Position numbers and translations under genes: made by a program
From: Ficedula albicollis
Lineage: Eukaryota; Chordata; Aves; Passeriformes; Muscicapidae
Reading direction: 5' to 3'
Assembly: GCF_000247815.1 (NCBI RefSeq)
Contig: NW_004775938.1
Location: 248,001-312,000 of the forward strand
Length of the DNA stretch: 64,000 nucleotides
The notes under the pieces: model-generated
Database searches by the model: none
Told to the model about the DNA's origin: nothing
What the model saw: only the letters and a program-made list of their open reading frames with translations
Shown: piece by piece, positions 13,993 through 28,536 of the stretch
Position numbering within the stretch: position 1 is the first letter of the stretch
Layout of the letters: every line of letters starts with the position of its first letter

Positions 13993-15052
13993 CTACTACA
14001 TTGAAGTAAAAACGGGGAGGCATGTGAACTTTTCTTGCATAGAAGGTTAGTGGACTAAAAAATAGCAGAGACTGATATACAGGTGTTTGTTTTAAGATTT
14101 TTTTTCTGGTGACCCTCTGACATTTGTCTGACAGAACCATACCCCACACTGTCCATTAGTAGAGGAAAGCATCACTAAAGCTGATGTATTAGCTCATTCC
14201 CTTATTTGGGAATGCTCTTAAATCAGCTTTGTAATTCTCAGTAAAAACACAAAGTATTCTGTATATTCTACATAGATGTCATTCATCAGTTATAATGCCA
14301 TTGAACAAAGGCATTAATTTTCAGAGAAAACCTCAGGTTTGGGGTTTTTTTGGGTTTTTTTTGTTATGCTTATCTTCCAGAATAATGCCACTGTGTCTCA
14401 CTGATGAGAGAATTAGTGGTCTTCGTATTCAAAGTTTTCTCTCCTATTTAGTTTTAAGGGCAACGGTAAGGTTTAATATTTGCACCTGAAAGACCATAGC
14501 TTTTATGTGTTTGTCTATATTTTACATTTACTACAGTACTGGGTTATTGTCATTATTTAATTGTTCTGTTTGTTCAATAAGGTCTAGTACTACAGAAAAG
14601 GGAGAGATTTGTTCAGGCATGCACTTCTGAATATAGCTGTTTAATTGCTCATCTAACAATATAGGGGTTTTTCGTTCAATGTTTTGTGTTTCATGGGTTT
14701 GATCTATATCATTGCTTTTGAAAGGAAAAGCAAAAAAGGAAGCAGAAAAGGAGATCCTCTCTTGAAGTTCTTTATTATGTAGATAACATTTACTTTCCAA
14801 GGTTGTGTTTCAACCTTGAGTTCTGTTTTACAATTTTGAAATATCAGTTCCTACAAATAGAAAGTCTAGTCATTCTGAGTGAAATATATCCAGCTTTTAA
14901 AAAGTGCAAGGGAAAACCTAATGCTTCTAGTGAAATACAGGGAGAACCCAGTTTTCTGACTGTTTTGGGAGATTTAGCTGAAAAGGAAAGAGCTGTCAAG
15001 GGAATAAAAATTCCACAAGTGCTGTAGCATTAAAGGTTTTATTTATTCTGTT
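13993..15052. other. no gene recognised
   Basis: AT-rich intergenic DNA. The minus-strand frame 14531-14800 (89 codons) and others have no recognisable motif, and I regard them as chance. Confidence 0.55.
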
Positions 15053-15208
15053 TACAATCCTATAATTTCTTGTATTTTGAGCAATGTATATATAAGTAAT
15101 CATTAAAAACTTTTTTTTTTTTTCAAATGTTACAATCCTATAATTTCTTGTATTTTGAGCAATGTATATATAAGTAATCATTAAAAACTTTTTTTTTTTT
15201 TTCAAATG
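15053..15208. repeat. tandem duplication, 2 copies of 78 bp
   Basis: The unit starts tacaatcctataatttc, runs through gcaatgtatatataagtaat, and ends in a T tract then caaatgt. It occurs at 15053-15130 and again from 15131. The copies differ only in T-tract length. Confidence 0.9.
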
Positions 15209-15324
15209 TTATCAGATTTTACAAATCTGGGCAAAATGCTGCAATGTATTTTTTCATTTATAAAATCTCAGAAGGGGTAGGGAAGAAAATGTGTAATGTA
15301 TTTAATAGTATCAACCTCACATCA

Positions 15325-15349
15325 TACACACACACACACATACACACAC
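15325..15349. repeat. (CA)n microsatellite
   Basis: A short dinucleotide run, interrupted once by a T, directly before a C-rich stretch and a G run. Confidence 0.9.
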
Positions 15350-15367
15350 CCTCCCCCCCTGCCCTCC

Positions 15368-16904
<1,537 letters not shown>

Positions 16905-16907
16905 CCA

Positions 16908-17400
16908 TAAAATCACAGAATATTTAGGGTTGGAAGGGATATCTACAGATACAACCCCCCTTAAGGCAAGGGCATAGTGAGTTTTGAATATCTCCAAAGA
17001 CTACAACTTTATTGGGCAGCCTGTCCCAGTGCTTTGCCACTCCCCATTGTAAAGAAGTTCTTCCTTATGTTGAGATGAGACTTCTTGTGTTTTATTTTAT
17101 GGCCATTATTCCTCATCTTGCTGCTGGGTACCACTGAACAGAGACTGGTACCTTCCTCTTGGCATCTGACTTCAAGATGTTTATATGCAGTAACAAGATT
17201 CCCTCTCAGTGTTCTGTTTAGACTAAGCAGGCTCAACTCCCACTGTCTCTCCCCATGAGAGATGCTTCAGACCCCTCATCATCTTTTGTAGCCCATCTGA
17301 ACTCTCTCCAGTAACCCCTTGTCTTTCTTGTACTGTGGAGATGAGAAGTGAACATAGTACTCAGGATGTGACCTCACTCAATATAATGTATTGTGAATTA
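16908..17400 (-). mobile_element. CR1 LINE 3' part, minus strand
   Basis: Begins with the reverse-complement CR1 tail ('aatcacagaatatttagggt', 'tggaagggatatctacagat'). It continues through 'attgggcagcctgtcccagt', 'ccatgagagatgcttcagac' and 'tctctccagtaacccc'. A diverged, 5'-truncated copy of about 0.5 kb. Confidence 0.75.
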
Positions 17401-20400
17401 CTGTAGATATTTGTTCTCTCCCACTCATCCCCTGGTACTGTTATCTGACTTTCTCACCAATAATTTGTGAGGAAGAGGCTGTTCTCTATAGCAAGAGTAA
17501 AGGTAATCTTAAATAATCTAAGAAACCTATTGAGAAAATTAGCTAGCATAATTTCATTTTAAGTAGATTTAATTAGCACTACTAGTTAAACTTTTTACTG
17601 CTGACATCATCATCATCATCACCATCATAATCATTATTATTAACCATATCAGTTATTATTATTTCCTAGTACTGTCAAGTACTGGCACTCACCATACAAG
17701 ATTTGTGAATGCTTCCTCTCATACGATCATTTGTCTCTGAGATCTTAAGTTTTGGGATTTGTGAGATTGCCTGAACAGTGGAATGTCATATTCCAGCAAA
17801 AGAGGAAATGTTCCTCTGGGTGAGGCTGAATCAAGTCATGTGTCTGTTAGTCACCAAGGAGCTGTCTGGGTAGAGTACAGTATTAAACGTAAAGCAAGTT
17901 CACTTGTTTTGTAAAGACATCAGAAATATTTATATTTTTAAAAGAACCAAAGCCATGAAGCAGACTATAACATCCCATAGGGTATGCAGCACAGTATCTT
18001 ACGATTTGCTTCATCTTCTTCTAAAATGAAAGTGGTTTTGTTTGCTCCAAGCATAACATGCAGCCTTGCATACCTTTTAGTGATGCTATTAGATTCCATC
18101 TCTCATACTCAGTGTCTTTCACAATGTAGAATTATATTATTTTATACTTACTGGAAATAAGTACACACCTAAGGGAAGGTGTTCCTTACCATGACATGCA
18201 GTTTGGAATGAAATTATCTTTAAGATCCCTTCCAAACCAAACTAATCTGTGAAATCCAACCTTGTTTCCTTGCACATTTGTAACATAGATTCATAACTCA
18301 TTTACCCCATTGCTTCTTCAGCCTGGGTGAACCAGATACAAGTCTAATACATATGTTATTTCTAATTCTTCAGAGCGGTAACTATCTGCCAGTTCTGTAG
18401 ACCTTGTGGGTTGTTGTTTTTTTTTTTTCCTGTAGAAGAATTTCTAGCTCTAATATAACACAGTAATAAAAAAACGCGAAACAGCAAACCAAAATACTTT
18501 TCTTCTCTGTAATGCTTTTCTTACAGTAAATTTGGTTTATCAATACTTTGCCAGTTGTCAACCAAACTCTGAGTTACGTAAGAGATTTATTTGGATAAGG
18601 ACTGTGGGATAGTTCTGGGGGTTCTTTTGGTTATTTTTTTTTTAGCATGGCAAGTAAACCCCATTGGGCTTACTACAGCAGTGCTTGTGGGGCTGGCTGC
18701 AAGACGTTTCAGCTGTCATTGCTCCTTACAATTCTGGTTTTTGGGTTCTGCTTTCAAAACAAGATATGAAGCCTTAAGTTGGAGTGTAGCAGACATTCAT
18801 GTGACTGTATATTCACCCTGATGTTGATTTACAATACCATTTGCTTTACAAGACTGGCAGGAAGCAACACCTTGGCATTTAAATTCCCTGCCTGCATGCA
18901 GCTCTGCGAAAATGAGTTACAGATTTAATGTGCTTTTTTTTTTTTCCCCTTTCAAATGCAAGTATCTCTGGAATCATCTTCTGTAATTAAGTAGGGAAAA
19001 AATTCCACAAGCTCATCAGATGGTGCTTGACTTTTTGGGCATTTTCTTCTCTCCAAAGTGTTATTTAGCAGTTATTGAGATTAAGTTCTCTTTCTTTAGG
19101 TACCTCTGGCTTTTCTAATATTTCAGTTATCATTTCTTCTCAGGCTTTGGCTTCCACTATTTATTTATTAACCTCAAAAAATATATGACTCTTGTAGTGA
19201 TTTTTCTGATGCAACATTTGTCCTCTGGGAACACCTCTGAAAAGTATTCCTGAAGCGATCAAAGAGTCACCAATTAAAAGTGAATTCTTGTAGTAAACAC
19301 GGTCTTTTTCCTCTGAAGAGCATTACTCTCCACATCTTAACATTTTTCAGTGTAAGAGCTCTGCCTGTCTTTATCTTTCTCCCTTTATATTTATTTATTT
19401 AATATAGTCATGATAATATTTAGCAAAATAAATCAGTGAAATAATTAATTGGTAGACCCAAGTATCTGTTACCCTCTGTCTGCTTTTCTACAAAATGTTT
19501 GCTTGAAGGGGATTAGTAGAGCTCACTGACCATTGGGACCAGTCATGTTTTCAGACATGCAACCATCTCACAAAAGCATCCTCTCTTGCCTGAGCTAAAG
19601 CAATTTTAATGCTGTCATGCTGTCATATGGTGGGGGGGTGTGATTTTGATCACTTTGGTCGCCTTGGGTCAGCTGTGTTGGCTTTGTCCCATCCCAGCTT
19701 GTTTGTTGTGGGGTAAACAGAGGAAACATGAGTGGACTATGAGCACTGATAACCTGCTCTGCTATCTAAGCTCCTTTAGCCTGAAATCCAAAGCACAGCA
19801 CTTTACTGGTTGCTGTGAGGATAATGATCTCCATCCCAGCCAGACCCAGTCCAATCAGTAATAACTGAAAAATCACTTACTAAAGGGCAGAAGAGGAAAC
19901 TCTATGCAGAGCCCTACAATTCTTTTTTTAGTGATTTGCCATTTTATTTGTTTTAAATGATGAAAAAATATTCCATCAACTTTTTGTGGGTTACCACCAG
20001 CATTATCTTTTTGTGGAAGATTTCAGCAAATCTTTAATTCTTCAGAAGCAAAGTAACGCTCGTAATAGTGAGGAGGGATAAATTGCAAAGAAAGTTCAAT
20101 ACTTTTGCAAGAGAATGCTTGCAAAATTAGATATCTTACTCCAAGGTGAGCTAGAAGCAATGTATTATTTTAAAGAAAACCATGCACAGAAATGCCTCAA
20201 AACTCTAAACAAAAACACATCCCAATAACTAAAAAAATAGCACAGAGGGAAAATGTTTAGGATAAGGTGTAATTTATTCAGTGTAAAGTTAAATCATAGC
20301 TTTAAGTTGCAATGCAATTTAAATTTTGTGCAAGTTCCACAGCTACTGATGTCAGAGTTGAAGGATATTACAAACACATACTGATTGCTAGCCTAGGGAC

Positions 20401-22084
20401 AATTCATAACTTAAAATTTTAAACTTTAATGAAAATCTATCTGATTTAGCTTTACTGGATTTTATATATAACTTCAGTTTTTTTAGCTTGCACTATTGTG
20501 GCTTCTCAACGAAAGATAACCATGTTTCAGTGCTGAATGTCAGAATTTTGAAGAACTGAGCCCAAGGCAATGGGAAATTAAGAAAAATCTAATTCCAAGA
20601 CCTGAAAGCCACTTCAAGCCCCAAATGTACAGTTTACATTTCATAAACTAGCACTGTCATAAAACACCTCCAAAATTATCTGTTTTCTAAACTGGGAAAA
20701 ATCCAAATGAATACAAATATTAATGTTGAATTTATTTTCAAGTCAGGAAAAGGAAATAATGTGGAAATAAACTGAACAAATTATCATAGAATATTTCTAC
20801 ATTTCTATTCAAACAGCAGATAATTTTAATTACTATTCATTAAACCTGTAAATTTACAATTCCCAACCTACAGTTTCCCTTGTTTAAGAGACCCAGATAT
20901 TTTATATTTGTAGCGTTTTTCATCCTTTTTTAATTCTATCTGGGACCCTGTCAAAACCTTAGGGAAAAAAAAAAGAAATATTTTTCTGTCTTTTTTTATT
21001 GTCCTATTCTTTACTGAATCTGAGAAGGAAGTTTGTTATCTCAATAAGAACACAGCAGTTTGCTTTATTAGTAAATTGCAATGAAGTGGAATTTTCAAGT
21101 TAGATACATTAACATGTTCATGTATATATAGACAACCTCACTTCCTGATGCTACAAGTTGCAATAATTGAGAAATATTTTTTGGTTTATTTTGCTTCATA
21201 TGTGGGTAGGAAGGTCTCAATTTACAAAGCTCCTTTTAAGAGGAAGAAAGAATTAAAGTCTGAAATTAGTATAGACAACTCTGAGTCTTTTTGGGAACAT
21301 TTGAATTCCCTCACAAGAAACTAAAGTTAAAAAAATAAGACGAGTTCTTTCTGTTTAGGTATTTATGTCAGAAGAGGAAATAGTGTGGTTTCTGATGCTG
21401 TATTGAATATTACAGTTGAACTTTGCAGTAGGACTTCCTTTCAGGGTTATGTGAACATAGCAATGCTAGTGTAAGTATTAATCCGCCCACATAAGTGCTG
21501 AATTAACAAAGTAATCTGCAAAGAATACATAAATACCTGCTTCGTTCTATAAAAAATCAGGACATGAATATTTTATCTTCTGCATACAGCTCTGAAATGC
21601 ATTCTTTTGTTTTCCCTTGTTGTGTTCTGAACCCTCAAGCAGTTGATAGGCAGGATGTGCCTTCATTGTTAAAAGTTACTGCTCAAAAAATTTATACTGA
21701 GTATTTGCAGCCTGTGGACATCCATACACTGAACAGAATCCCTAGAGTGATGGGGTAACAATTCTAGAAAGATATTTTGAGGGGGAAAAGGGAAAACTTT
21801 GAAGTTGTAAACACACCATGTCTCAGTAATTTTATGGGCAATAAAATTACTTACAAAAGTTTACTTATATTTAATTTGCAAAGGTCTGTATCTCAGTTGA
21901 TAGAATGTCTCTGATGTTCTATCAACCACCTAAATGCCCAGGCTTGCAATCAAAGGATGACATCTGTGTCATGAAGGGGACTGTCTTGCCTTCAGCCACC
22001 ATGGTGACACACAGCAGGCACCTTTGCTGTGCTGCTTGGTGCATGTGAGCTACACCAGATGTATCAAAGGGTTGGAGGAGGTAA
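17401..22084. other. AT-rich intergenic DNA with a (CAT)n microsatellite
   Basis: No gene is recognised across 4.7 kb. A CAT/ATT trinucleotide run lies at about 17606-17643. A weak CR1-like 3' end ('ttaagatcccttccaaacca') is at about 18200-18256. Confidence 0.55.
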
Positions 22085-22230
22085 GAACTGAAGAGTCTCC
22101 ATCACAAGAGGTTTTCCAGATGTAGATAGGGTGTTAGGCAAGCTTATCTAGGTTCCCTTTTCTGTGGAAGTTTAGACCAGATGATCTCTTGAGGTTCCCT
22201 TCAGACGGAGCTGTTCTGCAATCCCCATTA
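22085..22230 (+). mobile_element. CR1-like 3' fragment, plus strand
   Basis: 'tctccatcacaagaggtttt' and 'accagatgatctcttgaggt' followed by 'tcccttcaga' match the layout of an avian CR1 3' end. It is short, old and without a tail. Confidence 0.5.
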
Positions 22231-25200
22231 ACATGCTGAGTGCAGCAGCGCTAAAGCCAGCTTATAACCATCTTCTTTATTCCCAGTGGCATTCGTTATC
22301 ACCTTCTATTTGAAGGTGGAAATGGTTACAGAGAAGCCTCTTGTACATCCCTGGTAGAAAAAGTCATTGTCTTCTGTTTAATTCTATCAAATAACACATG
22401 ATCTCTTATGTGGTTATGCAATATTTTTGGCTCAGTTGGTTTTGACTCAGAACATATTGGTGGAGGTTGCCTTGAGATTTTCTATCTTTGCAGTGGTCAG
22501 ATTTAGAAGAGCACAAACCTGATATGCCTGGATTGTGCATTCTATCACTAACTGTAATGTATCTTCTGCATACAAAGTGTTCAATGAGAAGGACAGCAGG
22601 TGGCAATAACAATTTGTAGTTTTTTATTTGAGAAGGCAGGTGGTCTGAGACTTACATAAGGAGCTGGCACAACTGCCCTGGTATTAAAAAAATTATTGCA
22701 GTTAGTGTGGTTTTAGTTCGCAGCTAGCTATTTTGTAATGGGGATATAATTTGTTAGGATGCTTGTGGTGGAACCTCGGTGCCTTTAATTGTTTATTTAT
22801 AGACTGTGGTTGTTGGAAATGTGCCTGGAATAACTTTCTTTTTCTTCCCCAAAGAACATGTATTTAAATAGATTCAAATATCCATGAAGGCAATGGAACG
22901 TCATGGAATGATGAATTATACAGTTTAAACTAAAAATAGTTTGCAAGTTTGAATCGACAGCAATTTTACATCATTTCTGTATTAAATTGAAGAGTTACAT
23001 ATATTACAAATCAAAACTTTATATCCCTCCATCAGGTATTACTTCAGAAAAAAAGTCTTCTTAAACTTCCTAAATGGGAAATTGTTTTCAAGCCTTTTAA
23101 GATGTCCTCTCAAAGAGTATGCTGAAAATTACACTGACTAATGATCTCACTTAGGTTCTATCCAAACCACCTAGAAGTGAAAGCTCTCTCAGTTTCACAC
23201 CTATGATATGATATTCTGATACTCAAACTTCCCTTCCTTTAAATATTCTCTATAGAAATCATGGTAGCAGACTTCCCCTTCTTTACTGGCATTTAACTCC
23301 CAGTTTGGGTTTTGATTTGTCATTTCACAGACATATTTAGACTTAACACAGATTTCTCCTTCTCTCAAAGGCTAGGTTTTAGTTCCCCAAGGAGAATTTA
23401 TTCCACACATTTTTTAATGGCCTTTCATAGGGCTTGAGGTTATAATTTTTAGACAATTTTCATTTTGTTTGAGTGTCTGGACTAAAAACTCTACAACCAC
23501 CATAGGCTGCCTTCAAAATAAACATTATATTATGGTTTTTGCCGGAAAAGGAATGCCATTTGTGGTCCTCAATTCTGCTTCTAGCATGAAGAGGAAATTC
23601 ATTGATATGAAAGGAATAGTAAGGTACTGAAGACATTTATGTTTAGTATTCTAAGTTCTGGTGTTTTGTTTAGATGTGATGCAAATACAAAGGGCTTTTT
23701 GGGGAAGTAAGGACTGGAACAGTGTCTTTAAAAATCTTTAAAGTGACAAAAGTTAGCAGCATTACCAGTATCAAAAATCATGAATTTGGTTTGATAGAAT
23801 TTTCATTCAACAGACAATAATATAGGCAACAATTTTATATTTTTCAAGCTTCTATTGTGATATTGCTACACGAAACCCAGTAAAAATCCTCTGTGTTTCC
23901 TGTTGAAGTGTATTTCTAGGGGAAAGGTTCTGTGTTGCTGCACTGTGGAAGTGTGCATTGTACTGTGTCATAACCTTTCCTGGTGTGTAGCCTTCAAGGG
24001 CTTTCACTACTGAAGATTTTATTAAATTTGACAAAAGTAACCTATTGTCAGACTGTTGCTGCTGTCAGCCTAATAAATTGGAAAAATTATACTGTCGTGT
24101 ACCAGCAAGGAATACTTACTTGTCTTTTTAGTTCAGAAGAGATGTGGCTTGAGAATAAAGCTGTGTAATTTTTTTTTGTTTCTCACTACTGATCTTTCAG
24201 TGCTCTGTACAGTTTGTTGGTTCAAGCTGATGGAAAATATTTGGATCAAATTTGGTGAACAGATTTGGTCACAGTGCACATTTCCTTTGTTCAAAATTGC
24301 TCCAGACCTCAGACCACAGAAAAATTCAATACTAGGCATAAGATGAATGAGCAACTCTGGGTCTCAAGGACACTGATCAATGGGTATCACCTGAGTAGGT
24401 GAGAAGTGCTATCTGTATTATGAGACATCTTTTTTTGAAGCCCCATTCACAGTCTCACTTTTACTGTGAACAATGTCTCTAAACTGGGAATGCCCCAAAA
24501 GAAATGTATATAAATAAGAAATCTAATTACTTAAAGACACTCTCATAGCAGGTGAGGGAAGTTTCAGTGTCCTCCAGAGGCTGGTACTTATTTCAGGGGT
24601 CTCATTCTGATTCTGCCAGCTGTATTAATTTGGAAGATCCCATCATGGGATCACAGAGACCAATGTTAGATAAAGGAAAATTCTGCTGCAGGGGAGAGTC
24701 TCCAGTGATGCAAACATTGGCTGTGTTAGGTCTGACCTATAGGTATCAAATAGCCAGATGTTCCACCACTGGAATTGACACTGGAAGCCTTCCTCTTGCA
24801 GACATTTGGAGTTCCACTCTAACAGCAGTTCTTAGTTTCTTAGTAAAGCCTGCTAGTGTCCTGACACAGAATTTACAAAGCCACCATTGCCAAGACTGAA
24901 GTGAGTGGTCAATGTAGCACACCTGTTTTTTCAGGAACCTGCTGTGACCTGGTGTTCAGAGACACGGGCTATCCCACTTTTATGTTCAAGTCACATTTTT
25001 AACTTTTCCACCATTTTACATACAAAATATGTTGAGACAAACTGTAAATACTCCAATCCAAAATTTAAAAGTTGTTTCATAGTCTCTTTATACACATTTA
25101 AAGACAGTTTCTTTCTCTTTGAACCTAATTTAAAGCAATATCTTATTGGCTCCCTCCAGCCGTTCAACCTCACCCATAAACACCAGAGAACATCAGGCAA

Positions 25201-27059
25201 AGTTGGTGACTCCATTTCTGAGATACTCATCCCATTCTGTCTCTATTGTTTCCTATGCATGCTAGAGGTGTAGAAATCAAGTTCAAGCAATCCTACAATT
25301 CTCAATTGTTTCTTCTAAAAATGTCCTGTAAAAAACAGTCTGCAGGCATTGTGTTTAGCCGCAAACTGTGGAGCTAGTAAGGAAGGATATGTTCAGAATA
25401 ACAGCCGAACCCTGACCTAGAAATCAGCATAATACGTCCTTATTTTCCATTGGCATTGTCTAGAGAAGGATATAAAACAATTATCATTAAGTTAATTCAC
25501 ACCTATGTTTACAACACAGTAATTTCTGCAGATAGGCAAGCTGTGGGACACTAGTCATTAGTAAAAGGTATGGCCTTATTCAATAAGTTCATTAGGTTTC
25601 CAGAAAGCAGAACAAGTACCACTTTGAGGAAATGTGCAGATTTTTTATTAAGCCAGGAAGAGTTGTGAGATTTTTAAAAAGAGGAAAACCACAAAGGGAC
25701 TTCAAAGGAATATAAACCTCAAATCATATACTGGTGGTTTCAACTAAAAAAAATCATACTCACTTTATTTTAGGATGAATTTGAACATGAGAGTGAGGAA
25801 CCTAAGAGGAAGAGAAGCTGCAAAACATGACTTCAGCTAATAGACATCACGTGAGAAATCATTTTCCAAGAATGTATTATTTATTTCCAATCATATTTCC
25901 AACCATATTTCCTAGTACTTATAACCAGAATCACCTTTCATGTCACACACATTGAATGGAAGGCTTTAGAGCATGTGATTCAACATTGCTGCAATGCAGG
26001 CATGATTTACTGCAGAAGGAAGAGGCCCAAGTAATTTTTAGTACATTCACATAGATGCTCAATGTTGATTACTAGAATATTAGAAATAAACAGTAAAAAT
26101 GGGGGACTTACTTCCAGAAAAAAGCTGAAGTGCTGTAATAAGGAAAAGGTTGGGTGATAAGAGAAAGTGTTAAGCTAGAAAAGATGGCAAACTGCTGAGA
26201 AATGCAGCTGATGTACAACAGGGAAAAAATAGGGATGGAATGGATTTAAATTGAGGACTTCGTCTTTTGCACAGACGAATATTTAAGATTAATGGATGAA
26301 ATGTAGAAATAAAGCCTGACTGGAAGTACTTCTTTTAGCTGCCAGTAGGGGAAGTGATGCAAATCCCAGTTTAAGTTCAGAAGACTAGTTTGAAAAACGC
26401 TTCTACCCTGATTCTCCAGTTAACAGACCTGTCCTGAGGGATGGTAGGTTTACTATTAACAGACACTGTCTTCCAGCGAAGTCTTCCATTAAGTCTCACA
26501 GCTCCTGACAATTTATATGGTGTGCCTAACATGTATGATCTATGACTCCCTAAATGAATTAGTAATTTTTCATAGTAATTATCCAGCATGCTACCAGTCA
26601 CTTAGTGAGGAATTGTCACGGGTAAAGAATCTTTCTGCCTTGGATAAGAAACTATCTCTTCATCTCAGGTAAAGTGTTTCTAAACTCAAGAGGCATCCCA
26701 GCTCAAGGGGAGAGTGGTGGGGACATACAGATGAGGTGCAGTTTGGGGACAACTTAGATTGTCCCCAAATTCCTGATGGTGATATTTTTAGAATGAAGTA
26801 ATTGTACAGGCAAGACAGATTTCATTTTAGTACTTTACAATCTTGTCCTATACGTTGGTTATCTTTGGGTTTCAAAACCACTTTTCAAATTATTTTTCAA
26901 GGCATCTTCACTCACTTGAATGTGAGATGGGGTTTTCCAGTTCACAGGTACACCATTAGGACACCAGGTTTGCTGCTTTTTATTGATCCTAAAGTGAAGT
27001 ATGGCAAGACATGAAGTGCAGCTCTTCCCTCACCTTCTCCATCAGTTCCTCTGCCAAGT
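22231..27059. other. intergenic DNA, nothing recognised
   Basis: AT-rich sequence without recognisable genes. The longest frames (24552-24899 and 24905-25273, + strand) show no motif, splice context or codon pattern that would support them. A perfect hairpin is listed separately at 26742. Confidence 0.55.
26742..26769. repeat. perfect 11-bp inverted repeat (hairpin)
   Basis: TTTGGGGACAA, a 6-base loop (cttaga), then TTGTCCCCAAA. The stem is perfect and stands in AT-rich DNA. It is not followed by a T run, and no promoter-like context is seen. Confidence 0.8.
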
Positions 27060-27400
27060 GTGGTATCATCAAGCACCAGCATTACCAGGTTCTACTCAGT
27101 GCCTTATCATTGTTTCATCCAACAGTGATTATCGCCAGCACGAGCCAGGCTCCTAGGTATGCACTATGAGGAACTGTGCCACATGTAACATCACAAGCAC
27201 CTGCACAATTCAGGTTCCTGCAGCTGCCCTATCAACTACTGAGCCACCCATTATATTCTAAGCATGTTGAAGATCAGAATTCATTAAATGTCCTGTCAGC
27301 ACTCCTGCCACCAGTAACATAAAGACCTGAACAAGCATTATTCCCCTGCCTGCCCTATCAGGCACTCAGCCACAACTCATAGCAGCCCTAGGCAATGCTT
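27060..27400. repeat. degenerate long-unit tandem repeat (possible)
   Basis: Phrases like 'caccagcattaccaggttc', 'caggttcctgcagctgccct' and 'ctgcctgccctatcaggcac' followed by 'agccac' recur about every 100 bases in three diverged units. This could be an old minisatellite. It precedes a CR1 fragment. Confidence 0.35.
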
Positions 27401-27411
27401 CAGTTGTGGAG

Positions 27412-27640
27412 AAATGTGTCAGGAAGGATGCCCTGTGGAAAAGAACTTGGGGGTGCTGGTCAACAGCCAGCAGAACATGAGCCAGCCATCTGCCCAGGTG
27501 GCCAGAAAAGCCAATAGCATCCTAGCCTGTGTCAGAAATAATGCGAACAGCAGAACCAGGAAAGTGATTGTCCCCCTGTACAGGGTGCTTGGTGAGGCTG
27601 CAGCTCAAACCCTAGGTTGTTTTGGGCCCCTCACAACAGG
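27412..27640 (+). mobile_element. CR1 LINE fragment (3' coding part), plus strand
   Basis: The frame starting at 27414 reads the CR1 motif order: 'KNLGVLVNSQQNMSQ', 'KANSILACVRN' and 'RKVIVPLYRVLGEA'. These are typical of the C-terminal part of CR1 ORF2. It is cut on both sides and diverged. Confidence 0.75.
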
Positions 27641-28144
27641 AAAGACATAGTCCTTGTAAGGATTATGCTGTCTCTGTCTACCACCTGCTGGTGCCCCTAA
27701 AAGCCTGCTGTGAGCAGTCCTTCCAACTGCAGCTAAACACCTATGGAAAAAACCTTCCTGACCACCTGTCAGGTTTCCGTATGAAACATGGTCTGAGCGT
27801 CCGCGGGGAATCCATTACATCTGCACAAAATCAACGGTCTATGGAGAGTACTGGCATCGTATTTAATTCCTCTCTTAGACAGTACATATAGAAGAAGCCT
27901 CCTATTGCTCCCTCCTCCTGAGATACATTCTGGCCCATCTCCTTCCCTGGCTGCTCACCTCACAAGGGTGCCTCATTGCAATGTACGCTCTTCTTAGTAT
28001 CGCAAACCGTCCTCCAATTCGCCCCAGTCTCAGCAATCCATAATCCGTAATCCATAATCCAGACAGTGTACCTTCTTCAGGGCTCCTCCTCTGCTCCCGA
28101 GCTGCAGAGTTTTACCTGCCGAGCAGATCTGGGCCACACAGCTC
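27641..28144. other. unassigned, possibly ERV-related
   Basis: No clear identity. A small triplication of 'atccataatcc / gtaatcc' units lies at about 28036-28062. The segment adjoins a minus-strand LTR and could be the 5' internal part of that element, but I cannot show it. Confidence 0.3.
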
Positions 28145-28536
28145 ATTAGCACACCAAGATCACTATCTGAGATGATAAAGAACTGGACACTGCCCGTTTC
28201 AATATGAATCAGGCAAATGCCGCTTTATTGCTCTCTTCTAACCCTAATATACAATTTCTCTACCCCTACACGCGATCACACAATGTACCATTGGTAAAAG
28301 CCTTCTTGCACAAGGCAAACATGAGGGCTTTTCTATTTTTCATTTGCTTCACAGCTTCTTGGCATTCACCTATCACATTCAGCTCTCCTTGTCTTGCCCC
28401 TTGTTTTCTTGTTAAGCAACAGCTGTTTTTCTTCTTACCTCTCTTCCATGGTGACTTCAAGGGCAATGCTACAGGCCTAGCTCAGGCTTATAAAAGCATT
28501 TATATCCCTTTCCTGGCTCATTCACCACATGTCCAT
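28145..28536 (-). mobile_element. endogenous retrovirus LTR plus adjoining internal end, minus strand
   Basis: Read on the minus strand, a TGTGATAGGTGAATGCC start (at about 28385) is preceded by a purine-rich stretch like a polypurine tract (about 28390-28425). It is followed by a poly(A) signal in agcaataaagcggc (about 28230) and a U5-like 'ctgattcatattgaaacggg'. This resembles ERVK-type avian LTRs. The right side is cut by the CR1 at 28537. Boundaries are approximate. Confidence 0.55.

Noticed and set aside
24552..25273. Two adjacent + strand frames of 115 and 122 codons
   Set aside because: No recognisable motif or splice context. The length is not remarkable in 64 kb.
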